Assembly: GCA_016234495.1 (NCBI GenBank)
Contig: JACRBI010000030.1
Location: 116,600-180,599, forward strand
DNA length: 64,000 bases
Direction: 5' to 3'
Source of the DNA: Chloroflexota bacterium
GTDB lineage: Bacteria > Chloroflexota > Anaerolineae > Anaerolineales > Villigracilaceae
Under the pieces are notes generated by a model. That model was not told the origin of the DNA. It worked only from the letters and a program-made list of their open reading frames with translations, and did no database searches. This document shows, one piece after another, positions 26,396-35,383 of this stretch. Position 1 is the first letter of the stretch. Every line of letters starts with the position of its first letter. Both the position numbers and the translations under genes were made by a program.

Positions 26396-27811
26396 ATGTG
26401 GCATCAATATATCAACGCAGATTCCATTGAGCAAGTCGTACAAATTTTAGGGGAGAAAAAAGAACGCGCCCGCGTTGTCGCCGGCGGCACCGACCTCATC
26501 CTCGAACTTGAGCGCGGCGTCCGCAAAGGGATCGACACGCTCATCGATGTAACCCGCATCCCAAAACTTGACCGAATCACACTTGATGAAGACGATATGG
26601 TTCATATCGGCGCACTTGTTACCCACAATGACTGCGCCGGGTCGAAACTGATTCGCACACGCGCATATCCTTTGGCGCGCGCGGCGTGGGAAGTCGGTGC
26701 GCCGCAGATTCGCAATCGCGGAACGGTGGCCGGCAACCTCATCACCGCCTCGCCTGCCAACGACACCATCACCCCGTTGATGGCGCTCGGCGCAAGTGTG
26801 ACTTTGCTTTCCACCCGCGGCGAGCGGACGATTCCTTTAAATGAATTTTACACAGGCGTTCGTAAAAACGTCATGCAAGCCGACGAAATGCTTGTTGATA
26901 TTTCCTTTCCTGCGTTGACCGAATCCCAGCGCGGGACTTTCATCAAACTTGCGCTGCGCCGCGCCCAAGCGATTTCGCTAGTGAACGCGGCGATCATTCT
27001 TGACCTGAAAGAGGCCACCGTCAAACGAGCATCAATCACCCTCGGAGCAGTCACCCCGGTCATCGTCCACGCCGAAGAAGCGGAAAAATACCTCGCGAAG
27101 AAAAAACTCAACGAGAAAAACATCCTCCACGCCGCCGAACTTGCCATGCAGGCCGCCCGTCCCATTGACGACGTGCGCGGTTCAGCCGCCTACCGCAGTG
27201 AAATGGTGCGCGTCATCACCAAGCGCGGACTGACCGCCATCCGCGACGGAAACGAACAGGATGGAATGCCGAAGAAGCCGATCCTGCTGACAGGAAAGAA
27301 GACAGCAAACGATAGACGACGGACAGTCCATAGTCCATCATCCACCGTCAATGTTATTGAAACCACCATCAACGGTAAAAGATATTCCTTTACCAGCGGG
27401 CACGATAAAACATTATTACGCCTGCTGCGCGAAGAAGGCATGTTGACCGGCACAAAGGAAGGCTGCGCCGAAGGCGAATGCGGCGCATGTACCGTTTTCC
27501 TTGACGGCAAAGCCGTGATGGCCTGCCTTGTCCCTGCGCCGCGCGCGCATGGCGCCGAGATCGTCACCGTCGAAGGGCTTTCAAACGGCAGGAAACTTCA
27601 CCCCGTGCAAAGCGCCTTCATCAATCATGGCGCCGTCCAATGCGGATACTGCACGCCGGGCTTCATCATGTCTGGCGCGAAACTGCTCGAAGAAAAAGCC
27701 AACCCCACGCGCAACGAGATCGAACAAGCCATGACCGGAAATCTATGCCGATGCACCGGTTATTACAAGATCGTAAAAGCGATTGAAGCCGCAAGCAAAG
27801 TAAAATCCTAA
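26396..27811 (+). CDS. Fused FAD-binding and 2Fe-2S subunit of a xanthine-dehydrogenase-type hydroxylase
   Basis: 471 residues joining two subunits that are usually separate. Residues 1-290 are the CoxM/XdhB FAD domain: RVVAGGTDLILELERGVRKG, RNRGTVAGNLITASPANDT. Residues about 320-470 are the CoxS/XdhC iron-sulfur subunit: CAEGECGACTVFLDG (plant-type cluster) and QCGYCTPGFIMSG with NLCRCTGY (second cluster). The junction (about 290-322) contains KKTANDRRRTVHSPSSTV, encoded by a palindrome-like DNA stretch, so the fusion may have formed when a repeat removed the stop codon. It passes electrons from the molybdenum subunit at 28254 to FAD. Confidence 0.92.
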   Translation: MWHQYINADSIEQVVQILGEKKERARVVAGGTDLILELERGVRKGIDTLIDVTRIPKLDRITLDEDDMVHIGALVTHNDCAGSKLIRTRAYPLARAAWEVGAPQIRNRGTVAGNLITASPANDTITPLMALGASVTLLSTRGERTIPLNEFYTGVRKNVMQADEMLVDISFPALTESQRGTFIKLALRRAQAISLVNAAIILDLKEATVKRASITLGAVTPVIVHAEEAEKYLAKKKLNEKNILHAAELAMQAARPIDDVRGSAAYRSEMVRVITKRGLTAIRDGNEQDGMPKKPILLTGKKTANDRRRTVHSPSSTVNVIETTINGKRYSFTSGHDKTLLRLLREEGMLTGTKEGCAEGECGACTVFLDGKAVMACLVPAPRAHGAEIVTVEGLSNGRKLHPVQSAFINHGAVQCGYCTPGFIMSGAKLLEEKANPTRNEIEQAMTGNLCRCTGYYKIVKAIEAASKVKS

Positions 27812-27821
27812 AAGGTATCCA

Positions 27822-28247
27822 ATGGGAAAATATTCATCTTCTTCAAGAAAGCCTCCGCCAAAACCAAAAAACCGCGGGCCGCACGCCGTCTGGCGGGGTA
27901 TTGGTTGTTTGATGATGCTGGTCATTCCGATCATTTCCATTGCCGCCGGGTACGGGACGATCAACTACGCAATCGAAAAAAGATGGTTCATCCCCTACGA
28001 ACTACTTGGCACACCGATCTTCCCATCACTCTTTTATAAATCGAACGGATTGATGCTAATTCTTGCCCCCATAACGCGCATTCAAAATTTCTACGCTTAT
28101 GTAATTGCCGCCCTTGTCTATATTTTGCTGATCGGCGGACTCGTCTCATTAATTTACGCCATCGTTTATCGGATTGTCGGCCCGTCACGCTACGGCCCCA
28201 CCGATGCGCCCCCTCCAAACATCAAAACCAAACGTTACACACGATAG
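27822..28247 (+). CDS. Small membrane protein inside the molybdenum hydroxylase operon
   Basis: 141 residues. A basic, Pro-rich N-terminus (KPPPKPKNRGPH) is followed by two membrane segments (about 27-50 and 85-115) and a cytoplasmic tail. It lies 10 bases after coxMS and 6 before the large subunit, so it is translated with the enzyme. No recognised family. It might anchor the enzyme or be a passenger. Confidence 0.65.
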   Translation: MGKYSSSSRKPPPKPKNRGPHAVWRGIGCLMMLVIPIISIAAGYGTINYAIEKRWFIPYELLGTPIFPSLFYKSNGLMLILAPITRIQNFYAYVIAALVYILLIGGLVSLIYAIVYRIVGPSRYGPTDAPPPNIKTKRYTR

Positions 28248-28253
28248 GAATCT

Positions 28254-30434
28254 ATGTCACCTAATTCTGTCGGCAAGTCACTGCCGCGCATTGACGCGCA
28301 AGGCAAAGTTACCGGGGAAACACTTTATTCCGGCGACCTGCAAAAGCCCGGCATGTTGCACATGAAGATCCTCTTTGCCGAGCGTCCTCATGCGCGCGTA
28401 TTGAATATTCACACCGAAAAAGCGGAAAACTCGGCGGGCGTCCTCGCCGTTTATACGGCGAAGGATGTGCCGGTCAACGAATATGGATTGCAAATTCCCG
28501 ATCAACCCGTTTTGTGCGGACCCGGCTCCAGCAAACCATTCACAGACATCGTCCGCTTTGTTGGCGACCAGATTGCTGTTGTGGTAGCCAGGACTGAGGT
28601 CGAAGCGGATGCGGCTCTTAAATTAATCGAAGTGGACTATGAAGACCGGCCGCTTCTGACTGACCCGATAACTGCGATGCGCTCCGATGCGCCGCTCCTC
28701 CACCCAGACAGGGGCAGCACCAACGTCTGCGTCCATTACAAGATCCGCAAAGGTGACGTGGATGAAGCCTTCGCCAAAGCGGATGTGATCGTGGAAGGCG
28801 AATATCACACGCCCGTGCAGGAACATGCCTATCTTCAACCCGAAGCGGGCTTGGCATATATTGATGAAGAAGGCCGCGTCACGATCGAGTCTGGCGGCCA
28901 GTGGACTCACGCCGACCGCGAAACCATCGCGCACTCGCTCGGCCTGCCCCAGGAACAAATCCGCGTGATTTACCCGGCCATCGGCGGCGCATTTGGCGGG
29001 CGCGAGGATATGTCGGTTCAGATCGTGCTCGCGCTGGCGGCGTGGAAGTTAAATCAACCAGTGAAGATCGTCTGGTCGAGGCGCGAATCAATCATCGGTC
29101 ACGGCAAAAGACACGCGGCTATCGTCAAGGCAAAATGGGGCGCAACAAAAGACGGCAAGTTAATAGCCGCAGAAAATGAATTGATCGGCGACGGCGGCGC
29201 GTACATGTACACGTCCAACAAAGTGCTTGGCAACGCAGCCATCACTTCGTCCGGGCCGTATTTCATCCCGAATGTGAAGGTGGACGTGTACGGCGTTTAC
29301 ACCAACAACGTGCCCGGCGCAGCCTTCCGTGGATTCGGCGCGCCGCAAGCCCTGTTCATGGCTGAATCGCAAATGAACAAACTTGCCGAAAAACTTGGCA
29401 TGGATCCGGTTGAATTCAGACTGCTCAACGCCTACCGTGAAGGCGACCTGATGAGCTTCGGCACGCCGATACCCAGTCAGGTCAGCATTGTGCAATGCAT
29501 CGAAGCGGCTCGCGATCAATTCAAATGGAAAAAGGCAAAAAAGAAGAATTCAAAACCACACCTCGTCCGTGGTCAAGGATTCGCAGCAGGATTCAAAAAC
29601 GTAGGCTTCTCCTTTGGCTATCAGGAAAACTGCTGGGCAAAAGTTGAAATTCATGGGAATGGAAATATCGAGCGCGCCATCGTTCACCACGCTGGCGCGG
29701 AAGTCGGGCAGGGTACGCATACGGTCATGATTCAAATGGCGGCTCATGCGCTTGGGATACCAGCCAACAAAGTGGAATTGCGCACATCCGACTCGGCGCA
29801 TCAGGGCAACTCAGGGTCCGTATCCGCTTCACGCATGACCTTCATGGCCGGCAATGCCATCAAAGGCGCGGCGGAAGCGGCGCTGGAAAAATGGAAAGCG
29901 GAAGATCGTCCCGCCATTGCTGAGTTCAAATACCTCGCGCCGCGCACGACTCCTTTCGACCATGAAACTGGCTACTCGACCCCGAACTTTGCCTACGCTT
30001 ATGTCGCTCAGGCCGCGGAAGTGGAAGTGGATACCGAGACCGGGCATGTGCGTGTCGTTCGCATTGTCTCGGCTGACGATGTCGGCAAAGCCATCAACCC
30101 TGACCTCGTTGTCGGGCAGATCGAAGGCGCGGTCATTCAGGCGCACGGCTACGCAGTGCTGGAAGATTACAAGACAAAAGACGGCCGCGTGCTGACCGAC
30201 CAATTAAGCACATACCTCATCCCCACCATCCGTGACATCCCCGAATCAGTTGAATCGGTGCTGGTCGAGATCCCCGACCCGAACGGTCCCTGGGGCGCGC
30301 GCGGGCTGGGCGAACTGCCCTTCCTGCCAGTCGCTCCGGCCATTGCCGCCGCCATCCACGATGCGACCGGCGTCTGGATCAGCGAGTTCCCGTTCACGCC
30401 GGAGCGTATTCTGCGCGCGCTTGGGAAAATTTAA
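28254..30434 (+). CDS. Molybdenum-binding large subunit of a xanthine-dehydrogenase-type hydroxylase
   Basis: 726 residues, full length for CoxL/XdhA. The opening SVGKSLPRIDAQGKVTGETL is the family hallmark. Cofactor-binding segments: GGAFGGREDM, AAFRGFGAPQALFMAE (Arg near the Mo site, as in purine hydroxylases rather than the CO dehydrogenase AYRCSFR loop), VGQGTHTVMIQMAAHALG, and the catalytic Glu near the C-terminus in GARGLGELPFLPVAPA. The substrate is probably a purine or N-heterocycle. YqeB, YqeC and MocA-like genes downstream fit a cytidylated molybdopterin and a YqeB/YqeC-dependent enzyme. Confidence 0.93.
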   Translation: MSPNSVGKSLPRIDAQGKVTGETLYSGDLQKPGMLHMKILFAERPHARVLNIHTEKAENSAGVLAVYTAKDVPVNEYGLQIPDQPVLCGPGSSKPFTDIVRFVGDQIAVVVARTEVEADAALKLIEVDYEDRPLLTDPITAMRSDAPLLHPDRGSTNVCVHYKIRKGDVDEAFAKADVIVEGEYHTPVQEHAYLQPEAGLAYIDEEGRVTIESGGQWTHADRETIAHSLGLPQEQIRVIYPAIGGAFGGREDMSVQIVLALAAWKLNQPVKIVWSRRESIIGHGKRHAAIVKAKWGATKDGKLIAAENELIGDGGAYMYTSNKVLGNAAITSSGPYFIPNVKVDVYGVYTNNVPGAAFRGFGAPQALFMAESQMNKLAEKLGMDPVEFRLLNAYREGDLMSFGTPIPSQVSIVQCIEAARDQFKWKKAKKKNSKPHLVRGQGFAAGFKNVGFSFGYQENCWAKVEIHGNGNIERAIVHHAGAEVGQGTHTVMIQMAAHALGIPANKVELRTSDSAHQGNSGSVSASRMTFMAGNAIKGAAEAALEKWKAEDRPAIAEFKYLAPRTTPFDHETGYSTPNFAYAYVAQAAEVEVDTETGHVRVVRIVSADDVGKAINPDLVVGQIEGAVIQAHGYAVLEDYKTKDGRVLTDQLSTYLIPTIRDIPESVESVLVEIPDPNGPWGARGLGELPFLPVAPAIAAAIHDATGVWISEFPFTPERILRALGKI

Positions 30435-30440
30435 TACCAT

Positions 30441-30468
30441 GTAAGGGGCGCGGTCACCGCGCCCCTAC
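30441..30468. repeat. GC-rich hairpin between large subunit and hydrolase genes
   Basis: GTA-a-GGGGCGCGGT pairs with ACCGCGCCCCTAC around a single C, with one bulged A. It fills the 39-base gap between two cistrons. No T-run, so more likely an intercistronic repeat than a terminator. Confidence 0.8.
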
Positions 30469-30473
30469 ACCCC

Positions 30474-31352
30474 ATGTCCTTCCCCTATCTTGACGAAACC
30501 AAAGAATTAAACGATGCCACCCGCAAAGACGCGGGCGGCTCTTTCGTGACTCTACCCGATGGCGTAACGCATTACGAATTGCGCGGACCTGAAAACGGAA
30601 AACCAGTCGTGTTCGTGCATGGATTTTCTGTCCCGTATTTTATCTTTGACATTACGTTCGAGTTCCTCGTCAAGTCTGGTTTTCAGGTTTTGCGCTACGA
30701 CTTGTTCGGGCGTGGATTCTCCGACCGACCGCGCGCGGCGTACAACATTCAACTTTTCGTCCGTCAACTCAAAGACTTGCTGGACGCCCTCAACTTCAAA
30801 GACATTGCCCTGCTTGGGCTTTCGATGGGCGGACCGATCACCGCGTCATTCATTCGCCAGTACCCGGGTTACGTCCGCAAACATGTGCTGATCGACCCTG
30901 CCGGCGTCCAGCAGACTGTCCTCGGGCGGGGAATCGAAGCGTTGAAAATGCCCATTTTTGGCGAGCTGGCCTTCGGTCTGTTTGGAAGCGGGGTCATGGT
31001 CAAGAGTCTGGCGTCTGACCTGTTCGATCCCAAAGCGGTGGAGTTTTTTCAAAGCCGGTATAAAATCCAAATGCAGTTCAAGGGATTCAAGCGTGCCCTG
31101 TTATCCACCCTGCGCAGCAACATGCTTGACTCGTTTTACGAAACCTATGCTGAAGTTGGGAAACAGCAGAAGCCGACTCTGCTGTTTTGGGGCATGGACG
31201 ATAAAACCACGCCTTTTGCCAATAGCGAGATTCTTCTGACTGCCCTGCCCCACGCTGAATTTCATGCCATTGAAAATTGCGGGCATATCCCACATTTCGA
31301 AAAGCCCGAAATCGTCAACCCGATCCTTTTGGAATTTTTATCCCATGTATAA
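30474..31352 (+). CDS. Alpha/beta hydrolase
   Basis: 292 residues of the alpha/beta hydrolase fold: oxyanion region VFVHGFSVPYFIFD, YDLFGRGFSDRP, nucleophile elbow LGLSMGGPITA (Ser), late Asp in FWGMDDKTTPFANS and catalytic His in ENCGHIPHFEKPE. The triad is complete. Epoxide hydrolase, haloalkane dehalogenase or esterase activities are all possible. No signal peptide. Lies in the hydroxylase operon; its stop overlaps the next start by 8 bases. Confidence 0.9.
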   Translation: MSFPYLDETKELNDATRKDAGGSFVTLPDGVTHYELRGPENGKPVVFVHGFSVPYFIFDITFEFLVKSGFQVLRYDLFGRGFSDRPRAAYNIQLFVRQLKDLLDALNFKDIALLGLSMGGPITASFIRQYPGYVRKHVLIDPAGVQQTVLGRGIEALKMPIFGELAFGLFGSGVMVKSLASDLFDPKAVEFFQSRYKIQMQFKGFKRALLSTLRSNMLDSFYETYAEVGKQQKPTLLFWGMDDKTTPFANSEILLTALPHAEFHAIENCGHIPHFEKPEIVNPILLEFLSHV

Positions 31353-32094
31353 CAAACTCAGAAATTTTATCTTTCGCAACAGGCACAGCATTGCTGTTTT
31401 TATTTTGCTTAACATGGCCTGCCTTGTCTGCATATTGCTGGTGGCGGCAAGGGTGGCATATACAAACTCAGGCCGGCATATGGGGCTGATCTGGAATCTA
31501 TTCCTCGCGTGGATACCGTTCATTCTGGCGTACATTGCCCATTCCGTTTCGTGGAAGCGCGTCTGGATCTATTTTGCAATCCCGGTCATCGCGTTTCTGT
31601 GGTTGATCTTCTTTCCGAACGCACCATACATGCTGACCGACCTGCAAGACCTCGCGCGCTCCGGCGGTGTTGGCGCCCCGCTCTGGTATGATGTCCTCAT
31701 CGTTGTCTGGTGCTCCTGGACCGGCACGCTGCTCGGCGTCATCTCGCTGTACCTGATGCAGGACATCATCATCCGCACATTTGGAAAATGGCCGGGCTGG
31801 ATATTTGTTTTTGTCATCTCCGCTTTAAGTAGTTTCGGAATTTACATCGGGCGATTTGTGCGCCTGAATTCATGGGACATTTTGCAAAACCCGGCCGAGA
31901 CCACCATGGAAATCCTCGGTCTCGTCATTGACCCAAGTATGCGGCTCGCCGCCTTCACCGTTCTGTACACGTTCTTCTTCCTGTTCATTTTTGTGCTGTT
32001 GTACTCATTCAGTCACATGCTGCAAGAGCAGGCTTCCAGAGCAAAAAGCACAGCCGAGGAACTTGCATCCACGCAGCCCACACAAGTCAATTAA
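31345..32094 (+). CDS. DUF1361 membrane protein
   Basis: 249 residues, about seven membrane helices. Characteristic DUF1361 pieces: FLAWIPFILAYIAH, WLIFFPNAPYMLTDLQDL, WYDVLIVVWCSWTGTLLGV and FGIYIGRFVRLNSWD. The ATG at 31345 lies inside the end of the hydrolase gene. Function of the family is unknown. The C-terminal tail is hydrophilic and Gln/Thr-rich. Confidence 0.85.
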   Translation: MYNKLRNFIFRNRHSIAVFILLNMACLVCILLVAARVAYTNSGRHMGLIWNLFLAWIPFILAYIAHSVSWKRVWIYFAIPVIAFLWLIFFPNAPYMLTDLQDLARSGGVGAPLWYDVLIVVWCSWTGTLLGVISLYLMQDIIIRTFGKWPGWIFVFVISALSSFGIYIGRFVRLNSWDILQNPAETTMEILGLVIDPSMRLAAFTVLYTFFFLFIFVLLYSFSHMLQEQASRAKSTAEELASTQPTQVN

Positions 32095-32118
32095 CATTGC
32101 GCGACGCATAGGAAAATT

Positions 32119-32946
32119 ATGAACCCTCTCATTATTATCCGTGGCGGCGGCGACCTTGCAAGCGGAGTCATTTTGCGCCTGCATCGCTCGGGGTTTCAAA
32201 TCGCCATCCTTGAACTGGAAAAACCGCTCGCCGTCCGCCGCACGGTTTCGTTCTCTCAGGCGGTCTATGACGGCGCTCAAACTGTCGAAGGTGTAACTGC
32301 GCGTCTCGTCTCGCCGGACCAGTTTCAAGACGCGCTCGATGCGGGTGAAATTCCAGTGCTGGTCGACCCAAATGCAAACATCCTACACAACCAGTTTTTG
32401 ACAAGTCCGCAATCCACTTATGTGATCGATGCGCGGCTGATGAAATCTGCGCCGGAGTTTTTGGATGTAAACCCCGCGCTTCATATCGGGCTTGGGCCTG
32501 GATTCTGCGCAGGTGAGAATTGCCACGCTGTGATAGAGACTCGCCGCAGTCACACCCTCGGCAGAGTCTACTGGAGCGGCTCCGCCCAATCTGACAGCGG
32601 CCAGCCCGAAGGCGATCCGCAGCGTGTTTTGCGCGCGCCACATACCGGCACATTGACCGCGCACGCAAACATCGGCGACCGACTCAAGGCAGGTCAACTG
32701 ATTGCGGAAATACAATCGCAAATCGGAAATCCAAAATCTGAAATCTGCAGCCCCTTTGACGGCACCCTGCGCGGACTGATTCACCCCAGCGTGGAAGTGA
32801 CCCAGGGCATGAAGATCGGCGACGTAGATCCGCGCGACGACCCCGCCCTGTGTTCCCTTGTCTCAGACAAGGCGCTCTCCGTCGGCGGCGGCGTGCTGGA
32901 AGCGATTTTGGTTTGGGAGAGGAGGATGGACGGGGAAACCGAATAA
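32119..32946 (+). CDS. yqeB: YqeB-family molybdenum hydroxylase accessory protein
   Basis: 275 residues. N-terminal nucleotide-binding fold with IIIRGGGDLASGVILRLHRS, then the family segments DARLMKSAPE and GLGPGFCAGENCHAVIETRR-like. YqeB (EF2563 family) occurs with SelD-dependent or related molybdenum hydroxylases and is thought to help mature them, together with YqeC and MocA. Here it is followed in the genome not by yqeC but by a restriction island; yqeC resumes at 39652. A short A/T-rich repeat-like stretch (about 32711-32745) encodes QSQIGNPKSEI in the middle of the protein and looks like an in-frame insertion. Confidence 0.88.
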   Translation: MNPLIIIRGGGDLASGVILRLHRSGFQIAILELEKPLAVRRTVSFSQAVYDGAQTVEGVTARLVSPDQFQDALDAGEIPVLVDPNANILHNQFLTSPQSTYVIDARLMKSAPEFLDVNPALHIGLGPGFCAGENCHAVIETRRSHTLGRVYWSGSAQSDSGQPEGDPQRVLRAPHTGTLTAHANIGDRLKAGQLIAEIQSQIGNPKSEICSPFDGTLRGLIHPSVEVTQGMKIGDVDPRDDPALCSLVSDKALSVGGGVLEAILVWERRMDGETE

Positions 32947-32989
32947 TGTATAAAGCAGTTGTATAATTGAAAAAAGAATGGGGTAACCC

Positions 32990-35332
32990 ATGACAACAGA
33001 AGCTGATACTTGTAGAACCTATATTGTTCCGAAGTTATCCACTGCTGGCTGGGGGGATGAATACATCTCCGAGCAGATGGTCTTAACGCGTGGACGGATC
33101 GTGCCAATTGGCAATAGGCATATTCGCAAAGAAGGTCTGCGCCCCGATTATGTTTTGTTCATTCGGCAAAATATTCCAATTGCAGTAGTGGAAGCCAAAG
33201 CAGAATACAAAAGCCCAGGGGCAGGCTTACAACAAGCGATTCAATACGCTGAAATGATGGGACTGAAATTTGCCTATGCCAGCAATGGCAAAGGTATTGT
33301 GGAGCATGATTTCATCACAGGCATGGAACGCACTCTTGATGCGTTCCCAAGCCCTGATGAACTGTGGGGACGACTCAAAGGCACATTCAACTTCCAAAGT
33401 GAAAAAGAAGAAAAGGACTCGCTTTCTGACTATTGGCAGGAAGTAGGCGGAAAAGCGCCACGCTATTATCAGCAGGTAGCCATCAACAGAGCGGTTAATG
33501 CTGTGCTGGCTGAACAAAAACGTATTTTGATCACAATGGCAACAGGGACGGGAAAGACCTTTGTTGCTTTTCAAATTGCATGGCGCTTGTGGAAGGCAAA
33601 GCGCAAGAAGAAGATTTTGTTCCTTGCCGACCGCAATGTGTTGATTGACCAGGCCAAAGACAGAACCTTCTCTCCGATGGGGCAGGCATTGCAGAAGATA
33701 CAGGGCAAAGCGGTAAAGAGCCGCGAGGTCTATTTTGCCTTGTATCAGGCATTGGCAAACCCTGTGACGGGTGAGAATTTATACGAGAAATATCCGCGTG
33801 ACTTTTTTGATCTGATCATTGTGGATGAATGTCATCGCGGGTCTGCCAATGAAGAGGGGAGTTGGCGCAAGATTTTGGATTATTTTGACTCGGCTACCAA
33901 GATCGGCATGACGGCGACGCCCAAGCGCAATGACAATGTGGACACCTATGAGTATTTTGGCGAGCCGATCTATACCTACAGCTTGAAACAAGGGATAGAA
34001 GATGGTTTCCTTGCGCCGTATCGGGTGTACCGTGTGATTCCCGATGTGGATGCGAGCGGATTGCAAATTGACCCAGGGGTGTTGGATCGTTTCGGGCGCG
34101 AGATTCCTGCTGACTTGTACGGCACGAAGGACTTTGAGCGGGTTGTTTCTTTGCTCGCACGTACGGAAGTGGTAGCGAAACATCTGACGGTATATCTCAA
34201 GCGGACGAATCGCTTTGACAAGACGATCGTGTTTTGTGTGGATCAGGAACATGCCCTAGACATGCGGATTGCCTTGAACAATGCCAATGCCGATTTGAGC
34301 AAAATTCACCTGTATTATGTGGAACGGGTGGTTTCAGAAGAAGGTTCCGTTGGGCGCGGACATTTGGATAACTTCCAAGACCCTGAAAAGGAAGTGCCCG
34401 TTATTTTGACTACTTCACAAATGCTGACCACGGGTGTGGATGCACCGACCTGCCGCAATGTGGTTTTGTTCCGCACGATCAATTCAATGACGGAGTTCAA
34501 ACAGATCATTGGGCGTGGGACACGGGTTTCGGAAGAGCATGGCAAGTTCTGGTTTACCATTCTGGACTATGTGGGCGCGACGCAGTTGTTTTATGATCCC
34601 AAATTTGACGGCGACCCTGTACGAGTGACCAAGACTGAGATTGATAGTGAGGGGAATGAAACAAGAGTTGAAGATAGTGAGGAAGGGACACTTCAACCAG
34701 AGCAAGACCCTCACCCCAGCCCTCTCCCACAGGGAGAGGGGGTACGCGTCGGCGAATTACCGCGCAAGTATTATTTGGATAATGTGCATGTGTACATTGC
34801 AGGTGAGCAAGCCTTTGAGCTTGACCCTGACGGGAATGTACTAAAAACGGTTGAGTTCACTGATTATGTGACCCAGAATATCCGCCGCTTGAATTTGACG
34901 GCAGAGCATTTGCGGCAGGTGTGGACGCAGACAGAACAGCGCAGGGAGATTTTGGATCAATTGCGCGCCCGTGGCATTGACCCTGACCATTTGGCGCATG
35001 TGACTCACCATGAGGAAGCGGATGCTTTGGATTTGCTCTTGCATGTGGCGTATAACGCGCCGTTGGTAAGCCGCCGCGAGCGGGCAGAGAAGTTACGTCA
35101 GAAGAAGGCGAATTTCTTCAATACGTTTACGCCTGCAGCAAGGGAGATTTTGGATACCTTGCTGGAGAAGTATGCGGATTATGGCATTGGCGAGTTTGAC
35201 CAATTACCGCGGGTGTTGCAGGTTTCACCATTTGACCAATATGGGACGACGCATGATATTTACCGCTTATTTGGTGGGGCGGAGAAGTTGTTGCAGGCGG
35301 TGGATGAGTTGCAGAAGTTTTTGTATGAATAA
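32990..35332 (+). CDS. hsdR: Type I restriction enzyme, R subunit
   Basis: 780 residues. N-terminal nuclease of PD-(D/E)xK type (RPDYVLFIRQN then VVEAKAEYKS), a superfamily 2 translocase with Walker A MATGTGKTFVA, DECH box IIVDECHRGS, motif III IGMTATPKR, and motif VI region QIIGRGTRVSEE, then an EcoEI-type C-terminal domain. It moves DNA and cuts it when the site is unmethylated, as part of HsdR2M2S. In the linker after the helicase, DPHPSPLPQGEGV is encoded by a palindrome (34713-34743). First gene of a four-gene island inside the molybdenum hydroxylase operon. Confidence 0.95.
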   Translation: MTTEADTCRTYIVPKLSTAGWGDEYISEQMVLTRGRIVPIGNRHIRKEGLRPDYVLFIRQNIPIAVVEAKAEYKSPGAGLQQAIQYAEMMGLKFAYASNGKGIVEHDFITGMERTLDAFPSPDELWGRLKGTFNFQSEKEEKDSLSDYWQEVGGKAPRYYQQVAINRAVNAVLAEQKRILITMATGTGKTFVAFQIAWRLWKAKRKKKILFLADRNVLIDQAKDRTFSPMGQALQKIQGKAVKSREVYFALYQALANPVTGENLYEKYPRDFFDLIIVDECHRGSANEEGSWRKILDYFDSATKIGMTATPKRNDNVDTYEYFGEPIYTYSLKQGIEDGFLAPYRVYRVIPDVDASGLQIDPGVLDRFGREIPADLYGTKDFERVVSLLARTEVVAKHLTVYLKRTNRFDKTIVFCVDQEHALDMRIALNNANADLSKIHLYYVERVVSEEGSVGRGHLDNFQDPEKEVPVILTTSQMLTTGVDAPTCRNVVLFRTINSMTEFKQIIGRGTRVSEEHGKFWFTILDYVGATQLFYDPKFDGDPVRVTKTEIDSEGNETRVEDSEEGTLQPEQDPHPSPLPQGEGVRVGELPRKYYLDNVHVYIAGEQAFELDPDGNVLKTVEFTDYVTQNIRRLNLTAEHLRQVWTQTEQRREILDQLRARGIDPDHLAHVTHHEEADALDLLLHVAYNAPLVSRRERAEKLRQKKANFFNTFTPAAREILDTLLEKYADYGIGEFDQLPRVLQVSPFDQYGTTHDIYRLFGGAEKLLQAVDELQKFLYE
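34713..34743. repeat. In-frame palindrome inside hsdR
   Basis: CCCTCTCCC (34720-34728) and GGGAGAGGG (34732-34740) pair perfectly with an ACA loop, with further partial C/G symmetry outside. It is translated as part of PHPSPLPQGEG. The sequence is of the 'ccctcaccc...gggagaggg' dispersed type. Confidence 0.85.
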
Positions 35333-35336
35333 TATG

Positions 35337-35369
35337 AAACCCTAAGAGCCTTAGAGACCCTTAGGGTTT
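35337..35369. repeat. AAACCCTAAG palindrome before the RAYT gene
   Basis: AAACCCTAAG (35337-35346) and CTTAGGGTTT (35360-35369) are exact inverted arms with a 13-base loop, located between the hsdR stop and the transposase start. It belongs to the same family as the copies at 35625, 36096, 38786, 39040 and 63665. Confidence 0.88.
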
Positions 35370-35383
35370 GGAATATAAAATAA

